Source: Lentisphaeria bacterium
GTDB lineage: Bacteria; Verrucomicrobiota; Lentisphaeria; Victivallales; Victivallaceae
NCBI GenBank assembly: GCA_017450705.1
Contig: JAFSTC010000058.1
Coordinates: 1 to 64,000, forward strand
Direction of reading: 5' to 3'
Length of the DNA stretch: 64,000 nt
Shown here piece by piece: positions 9,155 through 17,959 of the stretch. Position 1 is the first letter of the stretch, and each line of letters begins with the position of its first letter. Under the pieces are notes generated by a model. The model was not told the origin of the DNA, searched no databases, and saw only the letters and a program-made list of their open reading frames with translations. The translations under genes and the position numbers were made by a program.

Positions 9155-10321
9155 ATGATCGGCATACCGGCAAGCGAATTTCGGGCAAGGATCGTCCGCA
9201 TCCAGGCGGAGATGGAAAAAGCGAAACTGGACGCGGTGGCCGTCTACGGCGACGAGTACCGCAAGGAAAATCTGCGCTACGTCTGCAACTTCTGGCCGAT
9301 CTTCGAGCGGGCCGTGTGCATCATTCCCCGGACCGGAGATCCCCTGCTGGCGGGTGCGCCCGAAGGAGAAAAGTACGCGCTGGAGATGTCCGTCTGGAAG
9401 GATTACTTCAACGTCAAGGAGTTCGCCTGCGTGTCGGTCCCCGAGGAGATCGACTACCCGCTGGCCAAGTTCACCACGTTCAAGGAACTTTTCGGGGCCG
9501 CGCTCAAAGGCGGGAAACGCCTCGGGCTCGTGGGCTGTTTCGACATCCCCGCCCACATCATGGACCGGATCAGAAAGGCCGTGGAGGGCGTGGAGATCGT
9601 CGACGCCGGGCATATCCTCAACGCCCTGCGGTTGGTGAAGTCCCCAAATGAGATCGCCTGTCTCAAGGAGGCCGGGCGTCAGGCCTGCGAAGGCTACAAG
9701 AAACTGCTGGAATACGCCGTGGACGGCAATCCCGAGACCATGGCCGCCGGAGCCGCCGAGGGGGCGGCGCGGATGGCCGGCGCGGAGGGCATCAACTTCA
9801 CCGTCTTCGGCTCCGGGATCCGGACAGAGACCGTCATCGGAAGAGCCACGAACAAAATCATGCGGAACGGCGAAATGCTCATGGCCGCCATGGCCGTGCA
9901 GTATCAGGGCTACGTCTCCACGGTGGAGTACCCCTTCGTGATCGGCAAGGCCTCCGACGCGCAGAAAAAGTTCCTCAACGTCCTCTTCGAGGCCGCCAAC
10001 GTGCAGCAGGACTACCTCAAGGCCGGGACCGTCTCGGGCGAAATGGTGCGGGCAGTAAAGAGCGTGTTCGCCAAGCACAACATGACGGAGTTCGACCTCT
10101 ACCCGCCCATGCACGGCATCGGTCTGGCGGAGGCGGAGTCCCCCTACCCCGACGAGAACACGGGCTACCGCTTCGAAAGCGGCATGTGCGTCAACAGCGA
10201 CATCAGCATCTGGGGACACCCGGCGGGCTCCAACCGCATCGAGGAGGGCTTCGTCATCACGGAGAAAGGCGCCGAGACCATCACGCCCTTCATCCGCGAA
10301 CTGGTCACCAAGGGTCTCTGA
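9155..10321 (+). CDS. M24-fold (aminopeptidase P/creatinase-like) protein, metal site degraded
   Basis: The 388-residue protein has the creatinase N-terminal domain and the pita-bread M24 domain (VKSPNEIACLKEAGRQACEG at the junction). Compared with aminopeptidase P, the two Asp ligands are Ala and Thr (MAAMAVQYQGYVSTVEYPF), the third acidic ligand is Asn (CVNSD), while His (MHGIGL) and the last Glu (RIEEGFVITEKG) remain. Three of five metal ligands are therefore missing, so it is unlikely to be a metallopeptidase; it could be creatinase-like or non-catalytic. ATG at 9155 follows GGCGGGAGGA. It heads an operon with a phosphotriesterase-family gene 19 bases downstream and sits opposite the PocR-AraC gene. 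Confidence 0.8.
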   Translation: MIGIPASEFRARIVRIQAEMEKAKLDAVAVYGDEYRKENLRYVCNFWPIFERAVCIIPRTGDPLLAGAPEGEKYALEMSVWKDYFNVKEFACVSVPEEIDYPLAKFTTFKELFGAALKGGKRLGLVGCFDIPAHIMDRIRKAVEGVEIVDAGHILNALRLVKSPNEIACLKEAGRQACEGYKKLLEYAVDGNPETMAAGAAEGAARMAGAEGINFTVFGSGIRTETVIGRATNKIMRNGEMLMAAMAVQYQGYVSTVEYPFVIGKASDAQKKFLNVLFEAANVQQDYLKAGTVSGEMVRAVKSVFAKHNMTEFDLYPPMHGIGLAEAESPYPDENTGYRFESGMCVNSDISIWGHPAGSNRIEEGFVITEKGAETITPFIRELVTKGL

Positions 10322-10340
10322 CGCGGAAGAGACGCGAAAT

Positions 10341-11360
10341 ATGGCGCAGTTCATGACCGTCCGCGGACCGGTTGACGCCGGTTCCTGCGGCATGGTGCTC
10401 TCTCACGAGCACATGTTCATCGACCTTGCCAATCAGGCAGCGCCGGGGTGCCGCAAGGGCCCCGTCACGGCCGCCGACCGGCCCGCCCTCATGCGCGATC
10501 CCTACTGCATGGAGGACGATCTCCGCGTGGACCGGTACGACTGGGCGCTGGAGGAACTGCGGACCCTCGCGAAGCTCGGCTGCGATACCGTGGCCGACTG
10601 CACGCTCAGGGAGATCGGACGGGATCCGCTGCGGCTGAAACGCCTGTCGGAGGAGAGCGGCGTCAACATCGTCATGGGCTGCGGCTGGTACACCGGCGAC
10701 ACCCATCCCGCCGAAGTCGCCGCCCTGACGGAGGAGGAACTGGCCGAACGGCTGCTTGCGGAGATCCGGGAGGGCGTCGACGGGACGGGCATCCGGCCGG
10801 GGATCATCGGCGAGATCGGCACAAGCCGGGAGCTCCTCCCCGGGGAACGCAAGGCGCTCTCCGCCGCCGCGCTGGCCCAGAGGGAAACGGATCTCGCCGT
10901 CCAGGTCCACGTCTACCCGTGGTGCGCCAACGGTCTGGAGGCGACGGACATCCTCTTTCATTACGGCGTCCGGCCGGACCGGATCGTGATCTGCCACTCG
11001 GACGTGACCCCCGACCGGGCATACATCGCGGAGCTCCTCCGCCGGGGCGTCTATGTCCAGCTGGACAACTTCGGCAAGGAGTTCACCCCGGAGCCGGGCG
11101 GTTTCGCCGCGGGCCGGTTCATCACCGACCGGGAACGGGCCGAACTGGCCGCGTGGATCATCGGTTCGGGATACGAAGATCAGCTGCTCCTCACCAACGA
11201 CATCTGCCTCAAGTGCATGCTAAAATCCTGCGGCGGAAAAGGATATGCCCACATCTTCGAGACGGTCCTGCCCCTGCTGATGGAGCTGGGCGTGCCGGAG
11301 AAGCTGCTCATGGAAAAGATCATGCGCGCCAATCCGCTGGCCATGCTCTGCGGCCGCTGA
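10341..11360 (+). CDS. Phosphotriesterase-family metal-dependent hydrolase
   Basis: This 339-residue amidohydrolase-superfamily protein keeps the binuclear metal ligands of the phosphotriesterase family: HEH at residues 22-24, an acidic bridge in GEIGTS, His in VQVHVYP, His in ICHSD and Asp in TNDICLK. Family members are often lactonases or carboxylesterases rather than phosphotriesterases, so a sugar-lactone or ester hydrolase fits the pectin-type context better. It has no signal peptide and should be cytoplasmic. It lies 19 bases after the M24 gene and 15 bases before the PL26-like gene, clearly in one operon. The physiological substrate is unknown. Confidence 0.85.
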   Translation: MAQFMTVRGPVDAGSCGMVLSHEHMFIDLANQAAPGCRKGPVTAADRPALMRDPYCMEDDLRVDRYDWALEELRTLAKLGCDTVADCTLREIGRDPLRLKRLSEESGVNIVMGCGWYTGDTHPAEVAALTEEELAERLLAEIREGVDGTGIRPGIIGEIGTSRELLPGERKALSAAALAQRETDLAVQVHVYPWCANGLEATDILFHYGVRPDRIVICHSDVTPDRAYIAELLRRGVYVQLDNFGKEFTPEPGGFAAGRFITDRERAELAAWIIGSGYEDQLLLTNDICLKCMLKSCGGKGYAHIFETVLPLLMELGVPEKLLMEKIMRANPLAMLCGR

Positions 11361-11375
11361 AGAGGAGACGTCCTC

Positions 11376-14300
11376 ATGACCGCCCGACGCAAAATTTCCC
11401 TGTGTCTTCTCTTTTCCTGTCTCCTCGCCCCGCTCTGCGCGGAGACGAAGGAAACGGACAAACGGCAGTTCTGGCACAAGGGGCCGCATTTGACGCTTCC
11501 CCACAGGAACGACCGGGGATACGGCGCCGCCGCGGTCATGAAAGTCGCTGCGTTCAAAATTCCCCATCCCCGCAAGGCCCCCGTGGCGGCATTCCTGCCG
11601 GACGGGAAAACGGACCGCCCGGGACAAAAGGAAACACGCCGGATCCCCCTTTGTCTCAAGGAGGAGGCGGGCGTCGCGCGGAACGCCTGGATCCGCACGG
11701 GGCTGCCCCTGCCCCGGGGCGCGGTCTTCCAAACGCGAAATCTCCGGATCACCGACGCCCGGGGTAAGGAGATCCCCGCGCAGAAGGCCGTGACGGGTTT
11801 CTGGCCCGACGGCTCCCTCAAATGGGTCCTCGTCCAGTTCTCCGCACCCATGGAGGCCCGCGGAGAAGCGGAATACTTCGCGGAGTTCGGCGAAAACGTC
11901 GTTGCCGCGCCCGTCCAAGGGCTCGCGTGGCATGAGGACGCGGAAAGGTTCACCGTCGATACCGGAAAAATCACTGCGGTCATCAGCAAAAAGAAGTTCA
12001 ATCTCATCGAGTCGGTTTTCCGGAACGGGAAACGGCTCGGCGGGTTCTCGCCCGAGGGAGTCCGCCTCGGCGACCCGGTGACGGGGCGGGATTTCACCAT
12101 TTCCGCCGGACCGCCCGAAAGTTTCGCCGTAAGCGAAGCGGGACCTCTGCGCCTCACCCTGCGGGTGGCGGGCAAGTACCGGAACGGGAACAAGACCCTC
12201 ATGGATTACGTGGCGCGCCTCACCTTCCTCGCAGGGAGCGCGACGGCCGACATCGAATTCACCCACATCGACACGGCGCTGGAAAGGGAGTTCACCGACG
12301 TAAGCTGCCTCGACATCGTTTTCACGCCCGCCTCGCCCGTCACGCGCCTGGCCGTTCCCGTGGAGGGAGGCAAAAAGGAGCTCCCGGCAAAACGCATCTT
12401 TCAGGAGACCGATGAGTATTACTCCGTGGACGGGAACGGGCGGATTTCGGGCCGCTTCGGAGGCGTCGCCCTGTGCGGCGGGGAAACGCCCTTCTCCGCC
12501 GGGATCGCCGACGCGTGGAAACGCTATCCCAAGGCGTTTTCGCTCAGGGAGGGAAGTCTCGTCTTCGAACTTCTGCCCCGGCAGCCCCACAAAGATTTCA
12601 ACCGCGATCTGCCCTACTACCTCGTCTATCCCTTCTGCGACGGCATGTACCGCATGAAGTGGGGCATGAGCTTCACCGAAAGGATCCGTCTGGACTTTTC
12701 CGATGCGGCCACCCTCGAGGCCGAACTCAACATGCCCGTGGTCGCCGTGCTGCCCGCGAAATGGTACGACGCGTCGGGCGTCTTCCCCGGACTGGTCGAG
12801 CCGGGATTCGACGCCATCGACAAAAAGATCATCGGCAGTTTCGGCATGCGGCTGGAACAGATGAAGTCCCAGCGGGAATACGGTTTCTTCAACTGGGGCG
12901 ACAGTTTCGGCGAAAAGGGGGAAAACTGGACCAACAACGAATACGACCTGGCCCACGGCCTCTTCATGACGTTCCTCCGCACGGGGGACCGCAGGCTTTT
13001 CCGCCACGCGCTGGCGGCGGCCCGGCATCAGGCCGACGTGGACATCTGCCACGCCTACCCCGACCCCTATTACGTCGGCGGCAACCTGAACCACGGCGCG
13101 GGCCACACCGGCCGCTACAAGGTCTGGAGTTTCCGCTACGGCTACTACCAGAGCGCCGCCAACGGTCACACCTGGACATGGGGCATGGTCAACGCGTGGA
13201 ACCTCGCGGGAGACGCCGTCGTCATGGACGCCGCCCTGCTCTCGGGCGACCATATCGCGCTGGCCATGACGCCCAACTTCAAAATGGGTCCCAATCCCCA
13301 GGCCCCCCGGGAGTGCTCCTGGGCGATCAAGGCCGTGGGCAAGATGTACGAGGCGACCCTCGACCCGGTCTACCTTGCCGCCATGAAGGAACTGGCTTTC
13401 AAAAACGTCAAACGGGCGGAGGAGTCCCCCGGCGGCGTGTGGAGTTTCCGAAATCCCCGCCTCGTCAATGAACGCGGAGAAAAGTCCCTGGGGAACACGA
13501 TCTTCATCACCGCCGTGGGCCTCAAGGGACTGTGCGAGTATTATCAGGTTTCCCGGGACGACGCTCTGAAGCCCGCGATCCGGCGCATCGCAGACCGAAT
13601 CGCCTTGGCCTTCGAGCCGTGGGAGGGGTGCGGCTTCACCTACGATCTCCGCCAGGACGGCAGGAGACTGAACTACCCCGTGGTGTACATGAACCTCACC
13701 ATCGCCCCCGCGCTGGCGGAGGCGGCGGTGATCCTCGACGACCCGAAACTCTACGACATCGCCCGGCGGGGCGCCGCGGCGGGACTGCTCCGCGCCCCGG
13801 GCTTCACGGGCAAGTTCCTCGGCGAGTACCAGACGTTCCTCACCGATTTCCTCGCCGCCCACAGAAAGTTCCCCGCGAAATACAAGCTGGATTTCAAGGA
13901 TCTCTCCATGCTCCGGCTGACGGTGCGCGGGGAACAGGTGTGGAACCGGCGCGCGCCCGATCCAGGGGTCTATCTTCTGCGGCTGCGCAGGGACGGCGAT
14001 GTTGCCGTGACGATGAACCGCTGGCTGTGGCCAAGTCCGCTCCGCATAAAGAAGCCCGACGCCGGCGTCACCTTTTCCCGGGGAGTCCCTCAGCGCGACG
14101 CGCAGGGAAACATCGCATCTCACGGCGGGGAAGTCATCGGGACTTTCTCTTTCGACAGCAGCAAGGGCGGTTTCACGAAGGAATTCAAGCTCTCGGGCAA
14201 AAAAGGCGACACCTTCATCATCTCCGTGAGGGACAACAACAACGGCGGCTGGTGCATCGTCCCGTCGCCCGCTCACGTCTCCGCGGGGGTCGTGGGGCAA

Positions 14301-14627
14301 GTCCCCTTCAAACTGACCCGCTGCGGACTGAACCGGGTGTACTTCGAAGTCCCGGCGGAGACGAACGTCTCCTTCAGCTACTACGGGACCCACTGCGGCG
14401 CGTTCGGCTACTGGCTCTTCGACGAAAACGGCAAACTCATCAGGGCGGGAAGCACCTGGCAGCCGGAACTTTCCCTGCGCAAAACACCTGCACGCAAGTT
14501 CATGGTGCGGCTGCCCCGCAAAAATCACCGCCGGGTCTGCTCGCTGGTCTTCTACGCCGAATTCGACGCACGGCTGAAGTTCAACAACGTCAAATTCATC
14601 AGCGGCAGCAGGGACTTTTTCGAGTGA
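11376..14627 (+). CDS. Secreted exo-rhamnogalacturonan-lyase-like protein (PL26/PcRGLX type)
   Basis: The 1083-residue protein starts with a signal peptide (KISLCLLFSCLLAPLCAET). The first domain carries the PcRGLX-like pattern: RTGLPLPRGAVF, a LRITDARGKEIPAQ strand and GFWPDGSLKWVLVQF. A central (alpha/alpha)-toroid-like region of aromatic helices follows (NYGF-type FNWGDSFGEKGENWTNNEYD, AYPDPYYVGGNLNHGAGHTG), then a beta-rich C-terminus. These features resemble exo-rhamnogalacturonan lyases of family PL26, which release unsaturated galacturonosyl-rhamnose from pectin side regions. The start follows GAGGAG. It is the largest product of the PocR-linked operon. Assignment rests on motif memory; a mannosidase- or heparinase-like toroid enzyme is an alternative. 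Confidence 0.6.
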   Translation: MTARRKISLCLLFSCLLAPLCAETKETDKRQFWHKGPHLTLPHRNDRGYGAAAVMKVAAFKIPHPRKAPVAAFLPDGKTDRPGQKETRRIPLCLKEEAGVARNAWIRTGLPLPRGAVFQTRNLRITDARGKEIPAQKAVTGFWPDGSLKWVLVQFSAPMEARGEAEYFAEFGENVVAAPVQGLAWHEDAERFTVDTGKITAVISKKKFNLIESVFRNGKRLGGFSPEGVRLGDPVTGRDFTISAGPPESFAVSEAGPLRLTLRVAGKYRNGNKTLMDYVARLTFLAGSATADIEFTHIDTALEREFTDVSCLDIVFTPASPVTRLAVPVEGGKKELPAKRIFQETDEYYSVDGNGRISGRFGGVALCGGETPFSAGIADAWKRYPKAFSLREGSLVFELLPRQPHKDFNRDLPYYLVYPFCDGMYRMKWGMSFTERIRLDFSDAATLEAELNMPVVAVLPAKWYDASGVFPGLVEPGFDAIDKKIIGSFGMRLEQMKSQREYGFFNWGDSFGEKGENWTNNEYDLAHGLFMTFLRTGDRRLFRHALAAARHQADVDICHAYPDPYYVGGNLNHGAGHTGRYKVWSFRYGYYQSAANGHTWTWGMVNAWNLAGDAVVMDAALLSGDHIALAMTPNFKMGPNPQAPRECSWAIKAVGKMYEATLDPVYLAAMKELAFKNVKRAEESPGGVWSFRNPRLVNERGEKSLGNTIFITAVGLKGLCEYYQVSRDDALKPAIRRIADRIALAFEPWEGCGFTYDLRQDGRRLNYPVVYMNLTIAPALAEAAVILDDPKLYDIARRGAAAGLLRAPGFTGKFLGEYQTFLTDFLAAHRKFPAKYKLDFKDLSMLRLTVRGEQVWNRRAPDPGVYLLRLRRDGDVAVTMNRWLWPSPLRIKKPDAGVTFSRGVPQRDAQGNIASHGGEVIGTFSFDSSKGGFTKEFKLSGKKGDTFIISVRDNNNGGWCIVPSPAHVSAGVVGQVPFKLTRCGLNRVYFEVPAETNVSFSYYGTHCGAFGYWLFDENGKLIRAGSTWQPELSLRKTPARKFMVRLPRKNHRRVCSLVFYAEFDARLKFNNVKFISGSRDFFE

Positions 14628-14684
14628 TCCGTTCCGGGGAAATGACCGGGACCTGACAAAAAATTTGAGAGGGGAGTTTGAAAA

Positions 14685-15500
14685 ATGGCTTGTTTTCGCG
14701 ACGATTTCTGGATCTGGGGACACGACGCGGGCGCTTATGATTCGGAGAAGATCCGGAAACTCTGGAATCTGCATGCGAAAAGTGCCGTGCCGCCGTGGGA
14801 GGGCGCTAAATCGCTGGGCATTCCCAACTGCTGCCGCGTGGTGTTCGACGGCAAGCCGCGGCCGCCCTTCGACGAAGCGTCGGCGGAACTTGCCGGTTTC
14901 CGTCAGGTGGTGTGGTCGGTCATCGGCGACACGTCCAGCCTGTGCAACAACGGCGGCGCGGACGACTTGGACGAAGTTCTGCGGCAGGCGGAAAAATTCC
15001 CCAACGTCACGGGGGGGATCCTCGACGATCTCTTCTGCGCCGAAACGAAAAGCGCCCGGGTGACGCCCGAACGGATGCACGAAATGGCGGCGAAACTCCA
15101 CGCAGCAAAGAAACCCATGAAGCTGTGGATCGTCTGTTATCCCGCCCTCTTCGGTTTCGACTGTTCCGCCCATCTCGATGCCGCCGACGTCATCACCTTC
15201 TGGCAGTGGACCGGGGAAGACCTCGCCCACGCCGAAGAAAATCTCGACCGCATCATCGCCATGACGCCGGGCAAAACGCATTACGCCGGATGCTATCTCT
15301 ACAACTTCGGCGACGCGTGTCCCCTTTCGGACGAAGAAATGCTCTCGCAGCTGGAACTCTACCGCCGGCTGTGGTGCGAAGGCCGGATCAGGGGCGTCAT
15401 CGTCTGCACCAACGCCGTCATGGGCATGGGCCTCGACGCGGAAAACATCCTGCGGGACTATCTGGCAAAATACGGCGACACCGAAAGGCGGGACGCCTGA
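14685..15500 (+). CDS. Conserved protein of unknown function, possible TIM barrel
   Basis: This 271-residue protein lacks a signal peptide. It begins with ACFRDDFWIWGHDAG and contains a VTGGILDDLFCAETKSARV segment, MKLWIVCYPALFGFD, an ITFWQWTGEDL strand and a YLYNFGDACPLSDEEM stretch. The alternation of strand-like and amphipathic segments and the acidic residues at strand ends suggest a TIM barrel of the glycosidase-like kind, but no named family is recognised. It is preceded by GAGAGGGGAG and lies in the operon between the PL26-like gene and the beta-propeller gene, so it should take part in the same degradation route. No function is claimed. Confidence 0.7.
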   Translation: MACFRDDFWIWGHDAGAYDSEKIRKLWNLHAKSAVPPWEGAKSLGIPNCCRVVFDGKPRPPFDEASAELAGFRQVVWSVIGDTSSLCNNGGADDLDEVLRQAEKFPNVTGGILDDLFCAETKSARVTPERMHEMAAKLHAAKKPMKLWIVCYPALFGFDCSAHLDAADVITFWQWTGEDLAHAEENLDRIIAMTPGKTHYAGCYLYNFGDACPLSDEEMLSQLELYRRLWCEGRIRGVIVCTNAVMGMGLDAENILRDYLAKYGDTERRDA

Positions 15501-15520
15501 AACCCATCGGAGCAAAAATC

Positions 15521-16795
15521 ATGGACGATCTCGACGGCAGATTTCCCCGTTACACGGACTTTTCCCCGGCGGTCCCCGTCTGGTGCCTCACGCCCGGCGT
15601 GAAGAATGCGATCCACCGCTTCTTCGACACCACGCCCCTGAGCCCCTCGGGGCGGTATCTGGCCGTCTTCCAGCTGCCGGAAAAGGACGAAATGCCCCGG
15701 CCCGGCGACCGGTGCGGCATCTTCATCGTCGATCTGCTGACGGGCGAAACGGAAAAAGTCTGGGAGACCGCGGGATGGGAGTACCAGCTGGGCGCCAACG
15801 TCAACTGGGGAGAGTCCGATCATCAGCTGATCTTCAACGACGTGGACACCTCCCGCTGGGAACCCCATGCGGTAGTGCTGGATCCCCTCACGGGCACGTG
15901 GCGGAAACTCGAAGGGACCGTGTACCACGCGTCGCCCGACGGCAAATCCATCGTGTCGGCCGATCTGCGCGCCATGCGCCGGACCCAGGGCGGTTACGGC
16001 GTCATCCTGCCCGATGAAAAAGTGCCTTATCACAAGGGGCCGTCTGCCGAGGACGGCGTATGGCTCACCGAGGTCGCCACGGGGGAAAAACGCCTTCTGA
16101 TCTCCATCCGCGAGGCGGCGGAACGCACCCTCTCCTCCGAGCGGCTGGCCGAATACAACGCCAAAGAGGTCTACGGCTTCCATACAAAATGGAGCCCCGA
16201 CGGGTCGCGGATCATGTTCTCCTTGCGCTTCTTCCCCGACGAGGGAGGAAAGAGGTTCTATGCCATGTACCATTACGGCGCGAAACTGCGGTACGATGTC
16301 TTCTCCATCAAACCCGACGGGAGCGATTTGCACCTGGCCATCCCGGCGGAGCAGTGGGACAAGGGAGGACACCACACCACGTGGAAGCCCGACGGCAGCG
16401 GGTTCACCATGAACCTGCGGCTGGACGGCAAAAACATGCGCATCTGTCAATGCGGATACGACGGGTCCGGCCTGGCCGCCGTCGGCGACTTCACCGGCAG
16501 CGGACACCCCTCCTTCCGTCCGGGAGGCCGCTGGGGCATCACCGACAGCTACCGCTTCGAACCCCTGGCCTTCGACGACGGCCGGACCGTGCCGCTGCGG
16601 CTCTTCGATCTGAAAAACATGACCGAACGGCTTCTGGTCCGCATGGACGTCAAGACGCCCGGCGACAGCTACATCGACTTCCGGCTCGATCCCCACCCCG
16701 TGTGGGCCGACGACTTCAGGTACATGATCTTCAACGGCATGTTCAACGGGACCCGCGCCGTCTTCTGCGCCCGGCTCGACGAAATCTGCTCCTGA
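15521..16795 (+). CDS. TolB-like beta-propeller protein, possibly oligogalacturonate-lyase-related (PL22)
   Basis: The protein of about 424 residues is made of WD40/TolB-type blades: PLSPSGRYLAVFQL, HTKWSPDGSRIMFSLRF, HHTTWKPDGSGFTMNLRLDG and GHPSFRPGGRWGITDSY. His residues at blade entrances (FHTKW, GHHTTW, SGHPSF) recall the metal-binding His cluster of PL22 oligogalacturonate lyases, and such an enzyme would suit the rhamnogalacturonan context. It has no signal peptide, consistent with cytoplasmic action on short oligomers. ATG at 15521 starts 20 bases after the previous stop. A propeller with a purely binding role is the main alternative. Confidence 0.6.
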   Translation: MDDLDGRFPRYTDFSPAVPVWCLTPGVKNAIHRFFDTTPLSPSGRYLAVFQLPEKDEMPRPGDRCGIFIVDLLTGETEKVWETAGWEYQLGANVNWGESDHQLIFNDVDTSRWEPHAVVLDPLTGTWRKLEGTVYHASPDGKSIVSADLRAMRRTQGGYGVILPDEKVPYHKGPSAEDGVWLTEVATGEKRLLISIREAAERTLSSERLAEYNAKEVYGFHTKWSPDGSRIMFSLRFFPDEGGKRFYAMYHYGAKLRYDVFSIKPDGSDLHLAIPAEQWDKGGHHTTWKPDGSGFTMNLRLDGKNMRICQCGYDGSGLAAVGDFTGSGHPSFRPGGRWGITDSYRFEPLAFDDGRTVPLRLFDLKNMTERLLVRMDVKTPGDSYIDFRLDPHPVWADDFRYMIFNGMFNGTRAVFCARLDEICS

Positions 16796-16805
16796 GGTCA
16801 CCGCC

Positions 16806-16823
16806 GCCCGGCCGGGCAAATTT
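16806..16823 (+). terminator. Weak GC palindrome after the lyase operon
   Basis: A 12-base perfect palindrome, GCCCGGCCGGGC at 16806-16817, followed by AAATTTTG. The stem is short and the T-run is only four, so termination efficiency is doubtful. Confidence 0.3.
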
Positions 16824-16845
16824 TGCAAAAAAAAGTCCCGGAGAC

Positions 16846-16874
16846 TTGCAAAAACACCGTTTTCATGTTATTGT
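16846..16874 (+). promoter_or_regulatory. Probable mreB promoter
   Basis: TTGCAA (16846-16851), 17 bases, TATTGT (16869-16874), 52 bases before mreB. A perfect 10-base palindrome TTGTATACAA at 16883-16892 overlaps the expected transcription start and could be an operator. Confidence 0.4.
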
Positions 16875-16926
16875 ATGAACGGTTGTATACAAAGTTTCAA
16901 CATAAAAAAGTCGATCGGGCAAAAAA

Positions 16927-17952
16927 ATGGGATTCATCGATCTTTCCAAACTGTTTTCGACCTACATCGGCATCGACCTCGGAACGGCGAACACGCTGGT
17001 CTACGTGAAGGACCGGGGCGTCGTGCTCGCCGAGCCCTCCGTCGTCGCCGTGAAAACCAGTACGCAGAAGATCATTGCGGTCGGCGGCGAGGCGAAGGAC
17101 ATGCTCGGCAGGACGCCGGGGAACATCAAGGCCATCCGTCCCATGAAGGACGGCGTCATCGCCAATTTCGAGATCTCGGAAGCCATGCTGCGCTACTTCA
17201 TCAAGAAGGCCATCCAGACGGTCCCGTGGTACCGTCAGCTGCTGCACCCCAAGGTGCTGATCGCAGTCCCGACAGGCATCACCGAGGTAGAGCACCGGGC
17301 GGTGGAGGACAGCGCCAAGCGCTCCGGCGCGGGTGAAGTGGTCCTCGTGGACGAGCCCATGGCCGCCGCCATCGGCGTTGGACTGCCCGTCTCTGAGCCC
17401 TCCGGCAACATGATCGTCGACATCGGCGGCGGGACCACCGAAGTTGCGGTCATCTCCCTGGCCGGGATCGTCGGCTCCAAGAGCGAACGCACGGGCGGCG
17501 ACGACTTCGACAACGCCATCATGCAGCATCTGCGCAAGATCCACGGGCTGCTCATCGGCGAACTCTCCGCGGAGCAGATCAAGATCAAGATCGGCAGCGC
17601 CTACCCCGTCAAGGACGACGAGACCATGGACGTGAAGGGGCTGGACATCACGAACAAGATCCCCAAAACGGTCCGCATCTCGGCGTCCGAGATCCGGCTG
17701 GCCCTCCAGGAGCCGGTGTGGAAGATCGTGGAGGCCGTCAAGGCCACCCTCGACCAGTGTCCGCCGGATCTGGCCGCCGACCTCATCGACCGCGGCATCA
17801 TGCTCGCGGGCGGCGGCGCCATGCTGGCGGGACTGGACAAGCTCCTCTCCGAAGAGACCGAGCTCCCCGTCTTCATCGCCGAAAATCCCCTGGATGCGGT
17901 GGTGAACGGAACGGGCGTCATGCTCGAAGGCGATAACATCTGGCTTCTGTAA
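16927..17952 (+). CDS. mreB: Rod shape-determining protein MreB
   Basis: The 341-residue actin-like protein has phosphate-1 motif GIDLGTANTLVY near residue 16, GEVVLVDEPMAAAIG, phosphate-2 motif DIGGGTTEVAVI and the adenosine motif MLAGGGAMLAGLD. It polymerises beneath the inner membrane and guides cell-wall synthesis. The N-terminal MGFIDLSKLF could be a short membrane-associating helix. The normal partners mreC and mreD do not follow; instead a DUF2156 gene starts eight bases downstream. It is preceded by its own promoter and probably forms a two-gene unit ended by the hairpin at 18872. The length matches the family. Confidence 0.97.
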   Translation: MGFIDLSKLFSTYIGIDLGTANTLVYVKDRGVVLAEPSVVAVKTSTQKIIAVGGEAKDMLGRTPGNIKAIRPMKDGVIANFEISEAMLRYFIKKAIQTVPWYRQLLHPKVLIAVPTGITEVEHRAVEDSAKRSGAGEVVLVDEPMAAAIGVGLPVSEPSGNMIVDIGGGTTEVAVISLAGIVGSKSERTGGDDFDNAIMQHLRKIHGLLIGELSAEQIKIKIGSAYPVKDDETMDVKGLDITNKIPKTVRISASEIRLALQEPVWKIVEAVKATLDQCPPDLAADLIDRGIMLAGGGAMLAGLDKLLSEETELPVFIAENPLDAVVNGTGVMLEGDNIWLL

Positions 17953-17959
17953 GGACGAT

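Noticed and set aside
11220-15515. A 1431-codon open frame on the minus strand opposite the PL26-like operon
   Set aside because: The plus-strand frame has a signal peptide, family motifs and ribosome sites; the minus frame has Arg/Pro/Gly/Val composition typical of a GC-rich antisense shadow.
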